From Pseudomonas turukhanskensis (GTDB taxonomy: Bacteria; Pseudomonadota; Gammaproteobacteria; Pseudomonadales; Pseudomonadaceae), in contig NZ_BSFN01000024.1 in NCBI RefSeq assembly GCF_027922365.1, positions 1 through 57,850 on the forward strand: 57,850 nt of DNA. The letters run 5' to 3'. Positions 25,548-33,717 of this stretch are shown here, in pieces. Position 1 is the stretch's first letter. Every line of letters begins with the position of its first letter. The notes under the pieces were generated by a model, which was given only the letters and a program-made list of their open reading frames with translations, did not search any database and was not told the origin of the DNA. Both the position numbers and the translations under genes were made by a program.

Positions 25548-26870
25548 ATGAATAACCCCCTTTTTTGCTTATCGCTGATAGCTCTGAGTATCGGCACCGG
25601 ACAGGCTGCAATTGCCGCCGAAGAAAAGGCCGAAGGCTTCGTCGAGGGCAGCAGCCTCACTATTCTGAATCGTAACCTCTATTTCAATCGCGACTTTCGT
25701 AAGGGTCAGTCGAGCGGCACAGGTAATGGTTACTCGGAAGAGTGGGCCCATGGAATCATCGGGCAGTTTGAGTCTGGATTCACCGAGGGTACCGTTGGCT
25801 TTGGTATCGACGCGTTTGCGATGCTGGGCCTGAAACTCGACTCTGGTGATGGGCGATCCGGCGCAGGTGGCTCCGTTGATGTGATGCCTTACAACAGTGC
25901 AGGGCAACCCGAGGATGACTACTCCAAGGTGGGAGGTGCGGTTAAAGCCAGGTTCATGGGTACAGTTATCAAAGCTGGCGATGTTTTCCCTGTCAGCCCC
26001 GTCGTTCAATACGGCGACTCGCGACTCCTGCCCGAAAGCTTCCGCGGTATCACCGTGGCCAACAACAGTATTGACGGCTTGGCCCTGCAAGGTGGCCGCC
26101 TGCATTCAATGAGCGAGCCCAACTCAAGCAGCATGCGCGATGGCTTCGCAACGTTCTATGCGGGCTCCGTCGACGCCCCCTGGATTGCCTATTTTGGTGG
26201 TGATTACTCGGTCAACGACAACGTCGGCATCAGCCTCTATACCAGCCGTCTCAAAGATGCTTGGAACCAGTACTACGCTGGCACCACGTTGAGCTATCCG
26301 CTTTCCGACGATGTTGCCTTGATCGGTGGACTTAATTACTACAAAGCTGTCGATGAGGGAAAACAACATCTGGGCAGCTTCGATAACAACATCTGGAGCG
26401 GTAAGGCTGGAGTGCAATTTGGTGCCCATACCGTCATGGTTGGCATTCAGCGCAATAACGGCGATGACGATTTCGATTACCTGCGTCAGTCCGACTCGAT
26501 CTACCTGGATAACTCCATCCAGTACAGCGACTTCAACTCGCCCAAGGAAAAGTCCTGGCAGGTGCGCTATGACTTGGACATGGAACCTTTTGGTGTGCCC
26601 GGCCTGAGCTTCATGACCCGCTACGCGCAGGGCTGGGATGCTGACTACACCAACGCCAACGAGGTTTACATGCGGCGCGACGATGATGGTAATCCGCTGA
26701 CCGATCAGAAGCGATGGGAGCGCGACATCGAAGCCAAGTACGTCGTGCAAGCCGGATCACTGAAAGACATGTCCTTCCGCATTCGCCAGGCAACGACCCG
26801 TGCAACCGATTTCGAGTCGGACCTGGATGAGGTTCGCCTCATAGTCGAATATCCGCTCGAAGTGCTTTGA
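25548..26870 (+). CDS. OprD-family outer-membrane porin
   Basis: 440 residues with a signal peptide (..AAIAA) and the full OprD-family pattern. The mature part begins EGFVEGSSLTILNRNLYFNR, has RDF/EWAHGIIGQFESGFTEGTVGFGIDAFAMLGLKLDSG, the central PESFRGITVANNSIDGL, and ends in a beta strand with terminal VL (RLIVEYPLEVL). A transport substrate cannot be assigned. Its place inside the copper block and the CopR-like box suggest that porin exchange is part of the metal response. Ribosome site TTAGGAG. Confidence 0.9.
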   Translation: MNNPLFCLSLIALSIGTGQAAIAAEEKAEGFVEGSSLTILNRNLYFNRDFRKGQSSGTGNGYSEEWAHGIIGQFESGFTEGTVGFGIDAFAMLGLKLDSGDGRSGAGGSVDVMPYNSAGQPEDDYSKVGGAVKARFMGTVIKAGDVFPVSPVVQYGDSRLLPESFRGITVANNSIDGLALQGGRLHSMSEPNSSSMRDGFATFYAGSVDAPWIAYFGGDYSVNDNVGISLYTSRLKDAWNQYYAGTTLSYPLSDDVALIGGLNYYKAVDEGKQHLGSFDNNIWSGKAGVQFGAHTVMVGIQRNNGDDDFDYLRQSDSIYLDNSIQYSDFNSPKEKSWQVRYDLDMEPFGVPGLSFMTRYAQGWDADYTNANEVYMRRDDDGNPLTDQKRWERDIEAKYVVQAGSLKDMSFRIRQATTRATDFESDLDEVRLIVEYPLEVL

Positions 26871-26953
26871 CGCGTTGTCGGCGAGTGCCTGCGGGCACTC
26901 GCCTTGCTCGGCTGCTGCCTCCTCAGTGCTCCTTTGGTTTGGAGGTAGCCTTC

Positions 26954-26976
26954 GGCACCCTCGGGTGCCCTTTTTT
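26954..26976 (+). terminator. Terminator after the OprD porin
   Basis: GGCACCC-TC-GGGTGCC followed by C and six T. A second, stronger hairpin without T-run (GGCGAGTGCC-TGCG-GGCACTCGCC) lies at about 26880-26903. From 26977 to the TIR gene at 27246 no gene is seen. Confidence 0.85.
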
Positions 26977-27245
26977 GGCGCAATTGCAACGCGTTTGACC
27001 ATACACTTCCACGCGACCCGAGCGGTCATTTGTATTGGGTTTGACCACCGATGGCAGAGAGTTTGGTCGACCATAAGTCGAAGCTAGGGGCTCATACCCG
27101 CCCTAATCTGCCTTGCACAGAGGGCGAACAGGGGCAAAAGCGGACATTACCTTAGTCTGCCGGAGGCGGAGCTGGTTGACCGAGAGGTTGGAGCGCATTT
27201 TTCCGAACAGCGCATCTGAATGGCGAACATCTGTGGGCAATAGCG

Positions 27246-27950
27246 CTAGAGAGCGACCAGCTCGGCGATTTTTGCCGCGACCACTGCCATTGAGTCTTCC
27301 TCAGTGTCCAGACCACTTCGGGAGGCGAGCAAGGGGCTGACATTGCGGAGAGCTTCATACGTCGTGTTATGCACGATGGGAACGAGCTGATTACCCGCCA
27401 GGAGTGCCGAAAGCTCTTTGTCGGCGACGCTCTCTTTGGGGAGGCGGGCAAGCAGCGCAGGGGTCACCAGCACAAGTCCAATTCGCGAATTTGCTAAGCC
27501 CTTGTCGATGGCGCGCATCATCGGAACGCCGAGGCCAAGGTCCTTCTCACTGAACCAAACTTTGACACCAGCCGCCACGAGCAACTCGTGCAGCTCTTTG
27601 GCCGGCCCCTGCCGGTCGTCCCAAGCGTGGCACAGGAAGACGTCACGAAGATCAGGCTGCGCCGCTGCTCGCGCCTCAACGGTTTCGCGGATTGGTGTGA
27701 GTGACTGCACCTGGGTAGGCGTGTACGACACGGACGACCCCGCTCTCGACCAGCGCGGCCTTGAACTGCTGCTGGACCTGCCACCACCACCATTGTTGCC
27801 AAAGCTACCTCCGCTGATACCCGACGAGGAGTAGGATGAGGGCGAATATGAGTTTGACCTGTAACTGCTATAGCGGCTGCTACATGCGGGGCAGTCCGCT
27901 GCCGCGCTCGCTGAGCGATGTCCTCTTGTTGGTGCTGTGCATCTAGCCAT
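27246..27950 (-). CDS. TIR-domain protein with N-terminal Cys/His motif
   Basis: 234 residues from the ATG at 27950, with GGA seven bases upstream. Three parts are seen. A short Cys/His motif comes first (Cys4, His11, Cys20-x2-Cys23 in ADCPACSSRY). A Ser/Gly/Tyr-rich low-complexity linker spans about 24-80. A TIR domain spans about 100-232, starting DVFLCHAWDDRQG and containing AAGVKVWFSEKDLGLG and LVTPALLA. Glu179 (DKELSAL) matches the catalytic Glu of NAD-cleaving TIR enzymes. Bacterial TIR proteins often act in anti-phage defence by destroying NAD. No sensor partner such as ThsA, Argonaute or a CBASS cyclase is adjacent, so it is an orphan. It is intact and sits in a non-metal gap between two copper operons. 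Confidence 0.85.
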   Translation of the reverse strand: MARCTAPTRGHRSASAAADCPACSSRYSSYRSNSYSPSSYSSSGISGGSFGNNGGGGRSSSSSRPRWSRAGSSVSYTPTQVQSLTPIRETVEARAAAQPDLRDVFLCHAWDDRQGPAKELHELLVAAGVKVWFSEKDLGLGVPMMRAIDKGLANSRIGLVLVTPALLARLPKESVADKELSALLAGNQLVPIVHNTTYEALRNVSPLLASRSGLDTEEDSMAVVAAKIAELVAL

Positions 27951-28174
27951 GTCGTAATCCTTCCATTGGTCAGTCCCTTTGCAACACACGGATGTAGGTC
28001 TGACTGAACAATAGCTTAGTGCCATGCCCAGCAGAAGAGGAAATTCGGCCACCCGTAGGCGCGAGAAATATTGGTCAACTCAGCGCAATTACCCATTTTC
28101 ATATGGATATACAGCGGCTAATTGCTTGGCCAGTCGTACTTTATTTGGGTTTGAAAGAGGGCGCAGTGATGATT

Positions 28175-28209
28175 CCGAGCACTCACTCTTTTAAAGAGTG
28201 AGTGCTCGG
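28175..28209. repeat. Near-perfect 17-bp-arm palindrome
   Basis: CCGAGCACTCACTCTTT (28175-28191), centre T, AAAGAGTGAGTGCTCGG (28193-28209), followed by TTTT on the plus strand. It stands 12 bases after the stop of DUF411, but the T-run is on the strand that carries no gene. Possibly a terminator, though of unusual length and orientation. Confidence 0.6.
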
Positions 28210-28221
28210 TTTTAGCGGGAG

Positions 28222-28677
28222 TTACTTCGCGGGGTAGTCGGCAATAACTTGGTCAGTACCCGCCTTGGTCAACCCGATAACCTGATAGGCATGCTGCGTA
28301 CCACCAACTTCCATACCAGGTGAGCCTGCCGGCATGCCGGGAACGGCGATACCAGCCAGAACATCACGTTTGGATAGTTCGATGATTTGCGCTGCTGGTA
28401 CGTGACCTTCGACGAATTTGCCGTCGATCACGGCGGTGTGGCAGGACGCCAGTCGTGGTGCAACACCGAGTCGTTGCTTCACCGAGGTCATATCGCCCTC
28501 GACATGGTCGATGACTTTGAAGCCGTTCGCTTCCAAGTGTGAGATCCACTTCTTGCAGCAACCACAATTTGCATCACGGTGCACGTCGATTGTCAGGGCA
28601 TCTGCTGATTGAACTGCCGAGGTCATAAACAAGGCGGCCAGCATCGCCACCCGCGCTCCTTTACATTTAGCTGTCAT
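28222..28677 (-). CDS. DUF411 periplasmic metal-binding protein (CopG-like)
   Basis: 151 residues from ATG 28677, overlapping the cytochrome gene by 11 bases. The signal peptide (..MTSAVQSADA) is followed by a DUF411 domain: IDVHRDANCGCCKKWISHLEANGFKV with the CGCC thiol cluster, then ASCHTAVIDGKFVEGHVPA with the Cys-His pair, then PGMPAGSPGMEVGG with spaced Met. DUF411 proteins, called CopG in some Pseudomonas copper loci, bind copper in the periplasm. It is the last gene of the copA operon. A longer in-frame extension inside the cytochrome gene is ignored. Confidence 0.9.
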   Translation of the reverse strand: MTAKCKGARVAMLAALFMTSAVQSADALTIDVHRDANCGCCKKWISHLEANGFKVIDHVEGDMTSVKQRLGVAPRLASCHTAVIDGKFVEGHVPAAQIIELSKRDVLAGIAVPGMPAGSPGMEVGGTQHAYQVIGLTKAGTDQVIADYPAK

Positions 28678-29530
28678 GAAGGTGCTCTTTGCCATCGGCA
28701 TGGGTGTGAGTGTTGGGAGCAGCGGCCGGGGTCTGCTCCTTTTGAGCTGGCTCTGTTTCGTGATGACCAGCAGCACCTTCCGCCGTTTGGCCATCCGTCG
28801 CATGGTGGTCTGCGCCGCTGCCTGATGGCGTCATATCTGCTGCGTGATGATCTGCACTGCTCGACGAATCACCGTGATGATCGGCACCTGCGTTCGCCTT
28901 TGAACTATCAGAAGCATGATGATCTGTCGCAGCCTCAGGCTCGGCGTGATGATCCGCCTTGGCGCTTCCATGTTGACCTTCGTGGTTATGCATCTGGGTC
29001 TCACCGCCGCCATGATCGTGACCGCCGCTCGATGCAACTAGGGCTTGATACTGCCCGGCATCCATTTTCGGCAGTTGATCGAGGAACGCGACCATGCCCC
29101 AGATGTACTGATCACCCATGCTCTTACCCCAGGCCGGCATGCCTGTGGCCTTGATACCGTGCTTGATCACCCAAAATGCAGCGGCTGGATTGCCATCGAT
29201 GCCAACCTTGGTCAGGTTCGGCGGAGCGGGATACAGCGATTGGCTAAGTTCTGTTTCAGCAACACCCGGTGCCAAATGACAGCCGATGCACATAGAGTTG
29301 TAGTTGCCAGCCCCGGCTTTGATGAGCGCGTCATCATTGAGGTTGGGCACTTCTATATCTTTGGACCGCACTTCGATAGAGCGGTCTCTGGCCATTGTCA
29401 GGAAAGCATGTACTGCCGGGAAGTGAGGGTCATCGGCACCCACGTTGACCAAGCCCAAGTAGGCACCGCCAACTAATGCAGCGCTTCCGACGACACCCGC
29501 TGCCACTAAGGTTTTAATTGCTCTTTTCAT
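28667..29530 (-). CDS. c-type cytochrome with long His-rich tail
   Basis: 287 residues. An N-terminal membrane anchor or signal (residues 6-30) is followed by one haem c domain, about 70-155, with CIGCH and a distal Met in KATGMPAWG. From about residue 168 to the end the protein is a low-complexity tail of His, Ala, Ser, Asp and Glu with six HH pairs, several as ADHH or TDHH, ending in HTHADGKEHLHDS. Such a tail is well suited to bind copper or other metals outside the membrane. Cytochromes of this type occur in Pseudomonas cop operons; the length of this tail is unusual. It lies between copB and DUF411. Confidence 0.88.
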   Translation of the reverse strand: MKRAIKTLVAAGVVGSAALVGGAYLGLVNVGADDPHFPAVHAFLTMARDRSIEVRSKDIEVPNLNDDALIKAGAGNYNSMCIGCHLAPGVAETELSQSLYPAPPNLTKVGIDGNPAAAFWVIKHGIKATGMPAWGKSMGDQYIWGMVAFLDQLPKMDAGQYQALVASSGGHDHGGGETQMHNHEGQHGSAKADHHAEPEAATDHHASDSSKANAGADHHGDSSSSADHHAADMTPSGSGADHHATDGQTAEGAAGHHETEPAQKEQTPAAAPNTHTHADGKEHLHDS

Positions 29531-29539
29531 GTCAGGCTC

Positions 29540-30580
29540 TCAAAACCACATCCGAATACCGGCAACGAAGCGTGCCTCCTCAACATCCTCACCCTCATCT
29601 CGCACCAAGTCGGCCGTGTTGCCGAAGGAGCGACTCCAGGAAACGCCGATGTAGGGTGCGAACTGGCGAATGATCTCGTAACGCAGTCGCAGACCGACCT
29701 CGGCATTGGCCAGGCCGGAGCCGATGCCTCGCTCGGGATCGTTCTTGCCGTAGAAATTCACTTCAGCGGTCGGCTGAAGGATTAGGCGATTGGTCAGCAG
29801 GATGTCGTACTCGCCCTCTAAGCGCGCAGCCGTCTGGCCGTTCTCGCCGACAAAGGCCGTGGCCTCCGCCTCAAAGGCATACAGCGCCATACCCTGGATG
29901 CCGAATGCGGCCCAAGTCTGTGGCGACTCTGGCTTGAAGTCTTGGCGAACACCCGCGACTACATCCCACCAAGGACCAATCGAGCGCCCATACAAGGCCT
30001 GCAATTCAGCATCCTCAGTGACGCCATTGGTGCGCTCACCTTCGGAGCGAAGCCAGAGACGATTGATGTCTCCGCCAATCCAGCCGGACGCATCCCAAGC
30101 CAAGGTGCTGCCTTCATCGGCATCCTGGTATTCGAGTTGGTCGAGCAGGAAAAAGCTGTTGATGGCGCTGTCGTGAACCTTGTGGCCTGGCAAAGGCGGG
30201 AACGCTGCTTCACGATCCGCATCTGTCAGCACCGGGATAGGCGTGCGACTGGTAGTTCTCGGGGCTTCAGCGGAACCATGGTTCATCTTTGAATGATCCA
30301 TGCCGCCCATCTGCCCCTGCATAGCGCCGTGACCCATCTTGCTGTGGTCCATAGCCGGAGCCTTTTCTTGGCTCTGGCTCTGGCCCATCTGGCTATGATC
30401 CATGCCCTCCATCGGCTCTTTGGCAGAACCGTGGTTCATTTTGCTATGGTCCATCGGCATGGAGCCGTGGCCCATTGCCGAGTGATCCATTTCTTCCGCA
30501 GCGAAGGTGAGCCCGCTGCCAAGCATGCTCAGCGACACTGCCAGTGCTGTTAGGGACGGACGTAAAAACCTAGTGGTCAT
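29540..30580 (-). CDS. copB: Copper resistance outer-membrane protein CopB
   Basis: 346 residues from ATG 30580, overlapping the upstream gene by 11 bases. The signal peptide is followed by a Met/His-rich region (about 32-105) of repeated MDHSKMNHG and MDHSQMGQ units, which bind copper. The C-terminal half is the CopB beta-barrel domain, ending in F: LDQLEYQDADEGSTLAWDASGWIGGD, then GRSIGPWWDVVAGVRQD, then FVAGIRMWF. CopB is known to bind copper at the outer membrane and acts with CopA. The family is certain. Confidence 0.95.
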   Translation of the reverse strand: MTTRFLRPSLTALAVSLSMLGSGLTFAAEEMDHSAMGHGSMPMDHSKMNHGSAKEPMEGMDHSQMGQSQSQEKAPAMDHSKMGHGAMQGQMGGMDHSKMNHGSAEAPRTTSRTPIPVLTDADREAAFPPLPGHKVHDSAINSFFLLDQLEYQDADEGSTLAWDASGWIGGDINRLWLRSEGERTNGVTEDAELQALYGRSIGPWWDVVAGVRQDFKPESPQTWAAFGIQGMALYAFEAEATAFVGENGQTAARLEGEYDILLTNRLILQPTAEVNFYGKNDPERGIGSGLANAEVGLRLRYEIIRQFAPYIGVSWSRSFGNTADLVRDEGEDVEEARFVAGIRMWF

Positions 30581-30869
30581 GGTTCGAACCTGCTTCGGCT
30601 TCGGTGCCGCCATGCTTATCCATCATGCTCTCGTGGTCCATGCCGCCATGGTTCATGTCCCCGTGATCCATCTGCTGACTAGCAGCCTTTTCCTTCGCTT
30701 GTGCGGCCTTTTTGTCCGGTACGGATTTAGGAGCCTGTGTCTCAGTAGCATGTTGTTCGTGCTCACTGTGACCTTCGCCGGCCAACAACACCGGAGCATG
30801 CAGGGCAGCCAAAAGGCTCAACACGGTAGCGCTGCCAACCAGGGCCTTCCGCTTCATAAAAGTACTCAT
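30570..30869 (-). CDS. Small exported Met/His-rich copper-binding protein
   Basis: 99 residues with AGGAGAT before the ATG. After a signal peptide (..HAPVLLA) comes a charged His/Glu segment (GEGHSEHEQHATE), a Lys/Ala helix, and a Met/His cluster (QQMDHGDMNHGGMDHESM) like the copper-binding repeats of CopA and CopB. It is encoded between copA and copB and overlaps copB. A periplasmic copper sponge or shuttle is the natural reading. No formal family was recognised. Confidence 0.8.
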   Translation of the reverse strand: MSTFMKRKALVGSATVLSLLAALHAPVLLAGEGHSEHEQHATETQAPKSVPDKKAAQAKEKAASQQMDHGDMNHGGMDHESMMDKHGGTEAEAGSNHDH

Positions 30870-30881
30870 CAGATATCTCCT

Positions 30882-32693
30882 TTACTCATCCACACGAACT
30901 TCACGGAACATGCCCATTTCCATGTGGAGTAGTAGGTGGCAGTGGTAAGCCCAGCGACCCAATGCATCGGCAGTCACTCGATAACTGCGCTTGGAACCTG
31001 GCGGCATGTCGATGGTGTGTTTACGAACCATGAATTTGCCGTTCGCATCCTCCAGATCACTCCACATGCCGTGAAGGTGGATGGGGTGAGTCATCATGGT
31101 GTCGTTTACCAGCGTGATACGGACACGCTCGCCGTACTTGAGGCGCAGAGGCTCGGCATCAGAGAACTTGATGCCGTCGAAGGACCAGGAGAACTTCTCC
31201 ATGTGTCCGGTAAGGTGCAGCTCGATCGTTCTGCTGGGTTCGCGGCCATCCGGGTCGGGGAAGGTGCTTTTCAAGTCGGAATAGGTCAGTACACGACGAC
31301 CATTAGCGCGTAGGCCAATACCTGGATCGTCCAGTTTGTGGGTCGGTGTCATGGTTTGCATGTCGACCAGCGGGTTATTGGTTTCAGAGGCTGGGTGCGA
31401 TTGCATTGCTGCACCCATACCACCCATGCCAGCCATGCCTGAATGGTCCATGCCGGCCATTTTGCTGTGATCCATACCCGCCATATCGCCTTGCATCCCG
31501 GCCATCGTGCTGTGATCCATGCCGTCCATGCCACCTTGCATGCTGCCGTGGTCCATACCTGCCATGCTGCCGTGATCCATACCCATGTCGCCCATGGCGA
31601 TCAGGGGGCGAGGATCAGTTTCTGGTACTGGCGCGCTCAAACCTTCACGCGTCGCCAGAGTGCCGCGGGCATAGCCGGTGCGATCCATGGACTGGGCGAA
31701 AATCGTGTAAGCCTCTTGGTCCGCGAGCTCGACAATCACGTCGTAGGTCTCTGCCACGGCGATGCGGAGCTCATCGACGCTGACTGGCTTGACGTGCAGC
31801 CCATCGGCCGCAACCACCGTCATCTTCAGACCCGGAATACGCACATCGAAGTAGGTCATGGCCGAGCCGTTGATGAACCGTAAACGGAGTTTTTCGCCCG
31901 GCTTGAAGATGCCTGTCCAGTTGCCATTTGGAGCTTGGCCATTCATCAGGTAGGTGTAGGTATAGGCGCTGACGTCGGCAAGATCGGTGGGGCTCATCTT
32001 CATCTCGGCCCACATCTTGCGGTCGGCAACCGCTGCCGACCAACCTTGCTCGCTCACGTCATTGATGAAGTCGCCAACGGTGCGCTTGTGCTGGTTGTAG
32101 TAGTCCGACTGCTTCTTGAGCTTGGCCAATAACCGGGTTGGGTCTTCATCAGTCCAATCAGTCAGCATTACCACGTAGTCACGGTCATAGCTGAACGGCT
32201 CGGGCTCTTTGGCATCGATGACCAGGGCACCGTAAACGCCGATCTGCTCCTGCAAACCAGAGTGGCTGTGGTACCAGTAGGTGCCATTCTGATTGACCTT
32301 GAATTTGTATTCGTACATGCCATCGGGCGCGATGCCGTGGAAGCTCAAGCCAGGCACACCATCCATGTTTGCGGGCAAAATGATGCCGTGCCAGTGGGTC
32401 GAAGTGTCTTCGGTTAGGCGGTTTTTCACGCGCAGCGTGACGGTATCGCCTTCTCGCCAGCGCAAAATTGGTCCTGGAATGGACCCGTTAATCGCCATCG
32501 CAGTCCGGGCGGTACCGGTTATATTCACGGGCGTTTCACCAATGAATAGGTCGAAATCAGTGCCCGTTAATACGTTGGGTTGTCCGGGACTGGTCACCGC
32601 CCAAACGGGTGTGCGCCACAAGCCAAGGCCTCCGAGAATGCCGGTAGCGGCCAGGCCTTTAACGAAGGTTCGTCTTGAGGTTTTGCAGTGCAT
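30882..32693 (-). CDS. copA: Multicopper oxidase CopA
   Basis: 603 residues. A Tat signal peptide (RRTFVKG at 7-13) precedes three cupredoxin domains. Copper ligands are HWHG at 100-102, HSHSG at 142-144, HPIHLHGMW late in the protein and HCHLLLHMEM at 584-591. A Met-rich region of MDHGSM/MDHSKM repeats at about 370-435 is characteristic of plasmid-type CopA/PcoA. It oxidises Cu(I) and sequesters copper in the periplasm. It is the first gene of the operon copA - Met/His protein - copB - cytochrome c - DUF411, preceded by a CopR-like box. The symbol is shared with the unrelated ATPase at 42868. Confidence 0.97.
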   Translation of the reverse strand: MHCKTSRRTFVKGLAATGILGGLGLWRTPVWAVTSPGQPNVLTGTDFDLFIGETPVNITGTARTAMAINGSIPGPILRWREGDTVTLRVKNRLTEDTSTHWHGIILPANMDGVPGLSFHGIAPDGMYEYKFKVNQNGTYWYHSHSGLQEQIGVYGALVIDAKEPEPFSYDRDYVVMLTDWTDEDPTRLLAKLKKQSDYYNQHKRTVGDFINDVSEQGWSAAVADRKMWAEMKMSPTDLADVSAYTYTYLMNGQAPNGNWTGIFKPGEKLRLRFINGSAMTYFDVRIPGLKMTVVAADGLHVKPVSVDELRIAVAETYDVIVELADQEAYTIFAQSMDRTGYARGTLATREGLSAPVPETDPRPLIAMGDMGMDHGSMAGMDHGSMQGGMDGMDHSTMAGMQGDMAGMDHSKMAGMDHSGMAGMGGMGAAMQSHPASETNNPLVDMQTMTPTHKLDDPGIGLRANGRRVLTYSDLKSTFPDPDGREPSRTIELHLTGHMEKFSWSFDGIKFSDAEPLRLKYGERVRITLVNDTMMTHPIHLHGMWSDLEDANGKFMVRKHTIDMPPGSKRSYRVTADALGRWAYHCHLLLHMEMGMFREVRVDE

Positions 32694-32862
32694 GCCGTTA
32701 TGTCCAATCAGTCAGAGGAGTCAGGGCGGAACAACCATGACATTGGGTTATTTTCAGCTTCATCCTGGGAGGTTTTCCCTACCAGCCTTGCCCACTGTCG
32801 TGGCTTTTCAAATCGTTCCGACAGCGAGCTTGAGAAATTGCCATATCTCAACCGGCTAAGTG

Positions 32863-32877
32863 ATTACATTTCTGTCA
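32863..32877 (-). promoter_or_regulatory. CopR box of the copA operon
   Basis: On the minus strand TGACAGAAATGTAAT, 170 bases upstream of copA. The TGACA/TGTAAT halves match the cop box recognised by CopR/PcoR/CusR-family regulators. The upstream gene ends at 32891, so the site serves copA. Confidence 0.7.
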
Positions 32878-32890
32878 GGTTGACCGCGAA

Positions 32891-33097
32891 TTAGCAGTTG
32901 GCGTGATCGGCTGTTTTGGCTTTAGTACCAGCTACCGGCGACTCTTTTTTCTGTTGTTGGGCCAGTTGGTAGGCTTCCATCGAGATCTTGCTGGCCTGTT
33001 CCATGCGCGCAAAAGTACGGTCAGCACCGCCTTCTGCCATTGCCAACGAAGACGCGGTAAGAGCGATAACCACGAACAGGGTTTTGATTGATTTCAT
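32891..33097 (-). CDS. PtrA-like small periplasmic protein (copper-responsive)
   Basis: 68 residues with a signal peptide (..ASSLAMA) and a mature start EGGADRTFARMEQASKISM, the PtrA N-terminal domain. A Lys/Gln tail follows and the protein ends in DHANC. PtrA is a copper-induced periplasmic protein of P. aeruginosa, first described as a repressor of type III secretion. A CopR-like box lies upstream at 33219. It is transcribed towards copA, with which it may be partly co-transcribed. Confidence 0.85.
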   Translation of the reverse strand: MKSIKTLFVVIALTASSLAMAEGGADRTFARMEQASKISMEAYQLAQQQKKESPVAGTKAKTADHANC

Positions 33098-33218
33098 CTG
33101 GAAAGTCCTCGATTTAGTTCAGTTAGCCTAGTGACCCTGAGTGGGTCGCCATCAGGCATTGAGCTTCAGGCTCGAAGTAACCTTAACCAGAGTGCCCTGT
33201 CATAAACCTGAGCTGAAC

Positions 33219-33233
33219 ATTACAGTTCTGTCA
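33219..33233 (-). promoter_or_regulatory. CopR box of the PtrA-like gene
   Basis: On the minus strand TGACAGAACTGTAAT, 14 of 15 positions identical to the copA box, 122 bases upstream of the ATG. It might also influence the divergent bufA gene at 33412; the 180 bases between it and bufA contain no other clear site. Confidence 0.7.
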
Positions 33234-33411
33234 GGTTGCTACTTCTTTCTTGTGGAGACTCTGCAGGGCTCTGTAGTGTCTGTTCATGCCCGCTAATGAA
33301 GCCTGTGCGGATTCGTTTTATGGCATGCCTGGCAGCGATGCCTAAGCTTCTTCGGGTCAGTGGCACTAAATAGTCCTGACCTCCACATAACGCTCAAGAG
33401 AGATTGCCACT

Positions 33412-33672
33412 ATGTCGACCAAAAATACCGTTGCTACCGGTGCTGCATTGGCACTCGTTGCCGCCAGCCTATTTGCCACCCTGCCTGCACAAGCGGCTCA
33501 GGATGCAAAAACTGCCGAAGTAAAATGCTTTGGTGTGAATGGCTGCAAAGGTCAAAACGATTGCATGACTGCCAAGAACGCCTGCAAAGGCCAGGGAGAA
33601 TGTAAAGGTCAGGGCTTCAACTTGATGACCCAAGAAAAATGCGATGAGGCCGGCGGTAAAACCAGCGAGTAA
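33412..33672 (+). CDS. bufA: Bufferin precursor peptide BufA (RiPP metallophore)
   Basis: 86 residues. The Sec signal peptide (..LFATLPAQAA, cleaved near residue 29) is followed by a short core with six Cys in KCFGVNGC, KGQNDC, NAC, GEC and EKC contexts, with repeated CKGQ units. This matches BufA-type bufferins, periplasmic copper-binding peptides whose Cys residues are converted to thiooxazole-type heterocycles by a DUF692 (MNIO) enzyme before export. It is the first gene of bufA-bufB-bufC and stands inside a copper-resistance block. The ribosome site is AGAGAG. Family assignment is from Cys pattern and operon partners. Confidence 0.88.
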   Translation: MSTKNTVATGAALALVAASLFATLPAQAAQDAKTAEVKCFGVNGCKGQNDCMTAKNACKGQGECKGQGFNLMTQEKCDEAGGKTSE

Positions 33673-33679
33673 GCCCATC

Positions 33680-33704
33680 CAAGGGAGTGCAAGTCACTCC
33701 CTTG
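33680..33704 (+). terminator. Intercistronic hairpin between bufA and bufB
   Basis: CAAGGGAGTG, loop CAAGT, CACTCCCTTG: a perfect 10-bp stem in the 45 bases between bufA and bufB, without a T-run. It could protect the bufA mRNA end or attenuate transcription so that far more peptide than enzyme is made. Confidence 0.6.
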
Positions 33705-33717
33705 ACTCGGAGTCCTA

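Noticed and set aside
31349..31620. Repeat array within the copA gene, at first sight like a short tandem-repeat locus
   Set aside because: The repeats encode the Met/His copper-binding units of CopA; they have no spacers of CRISPR type.
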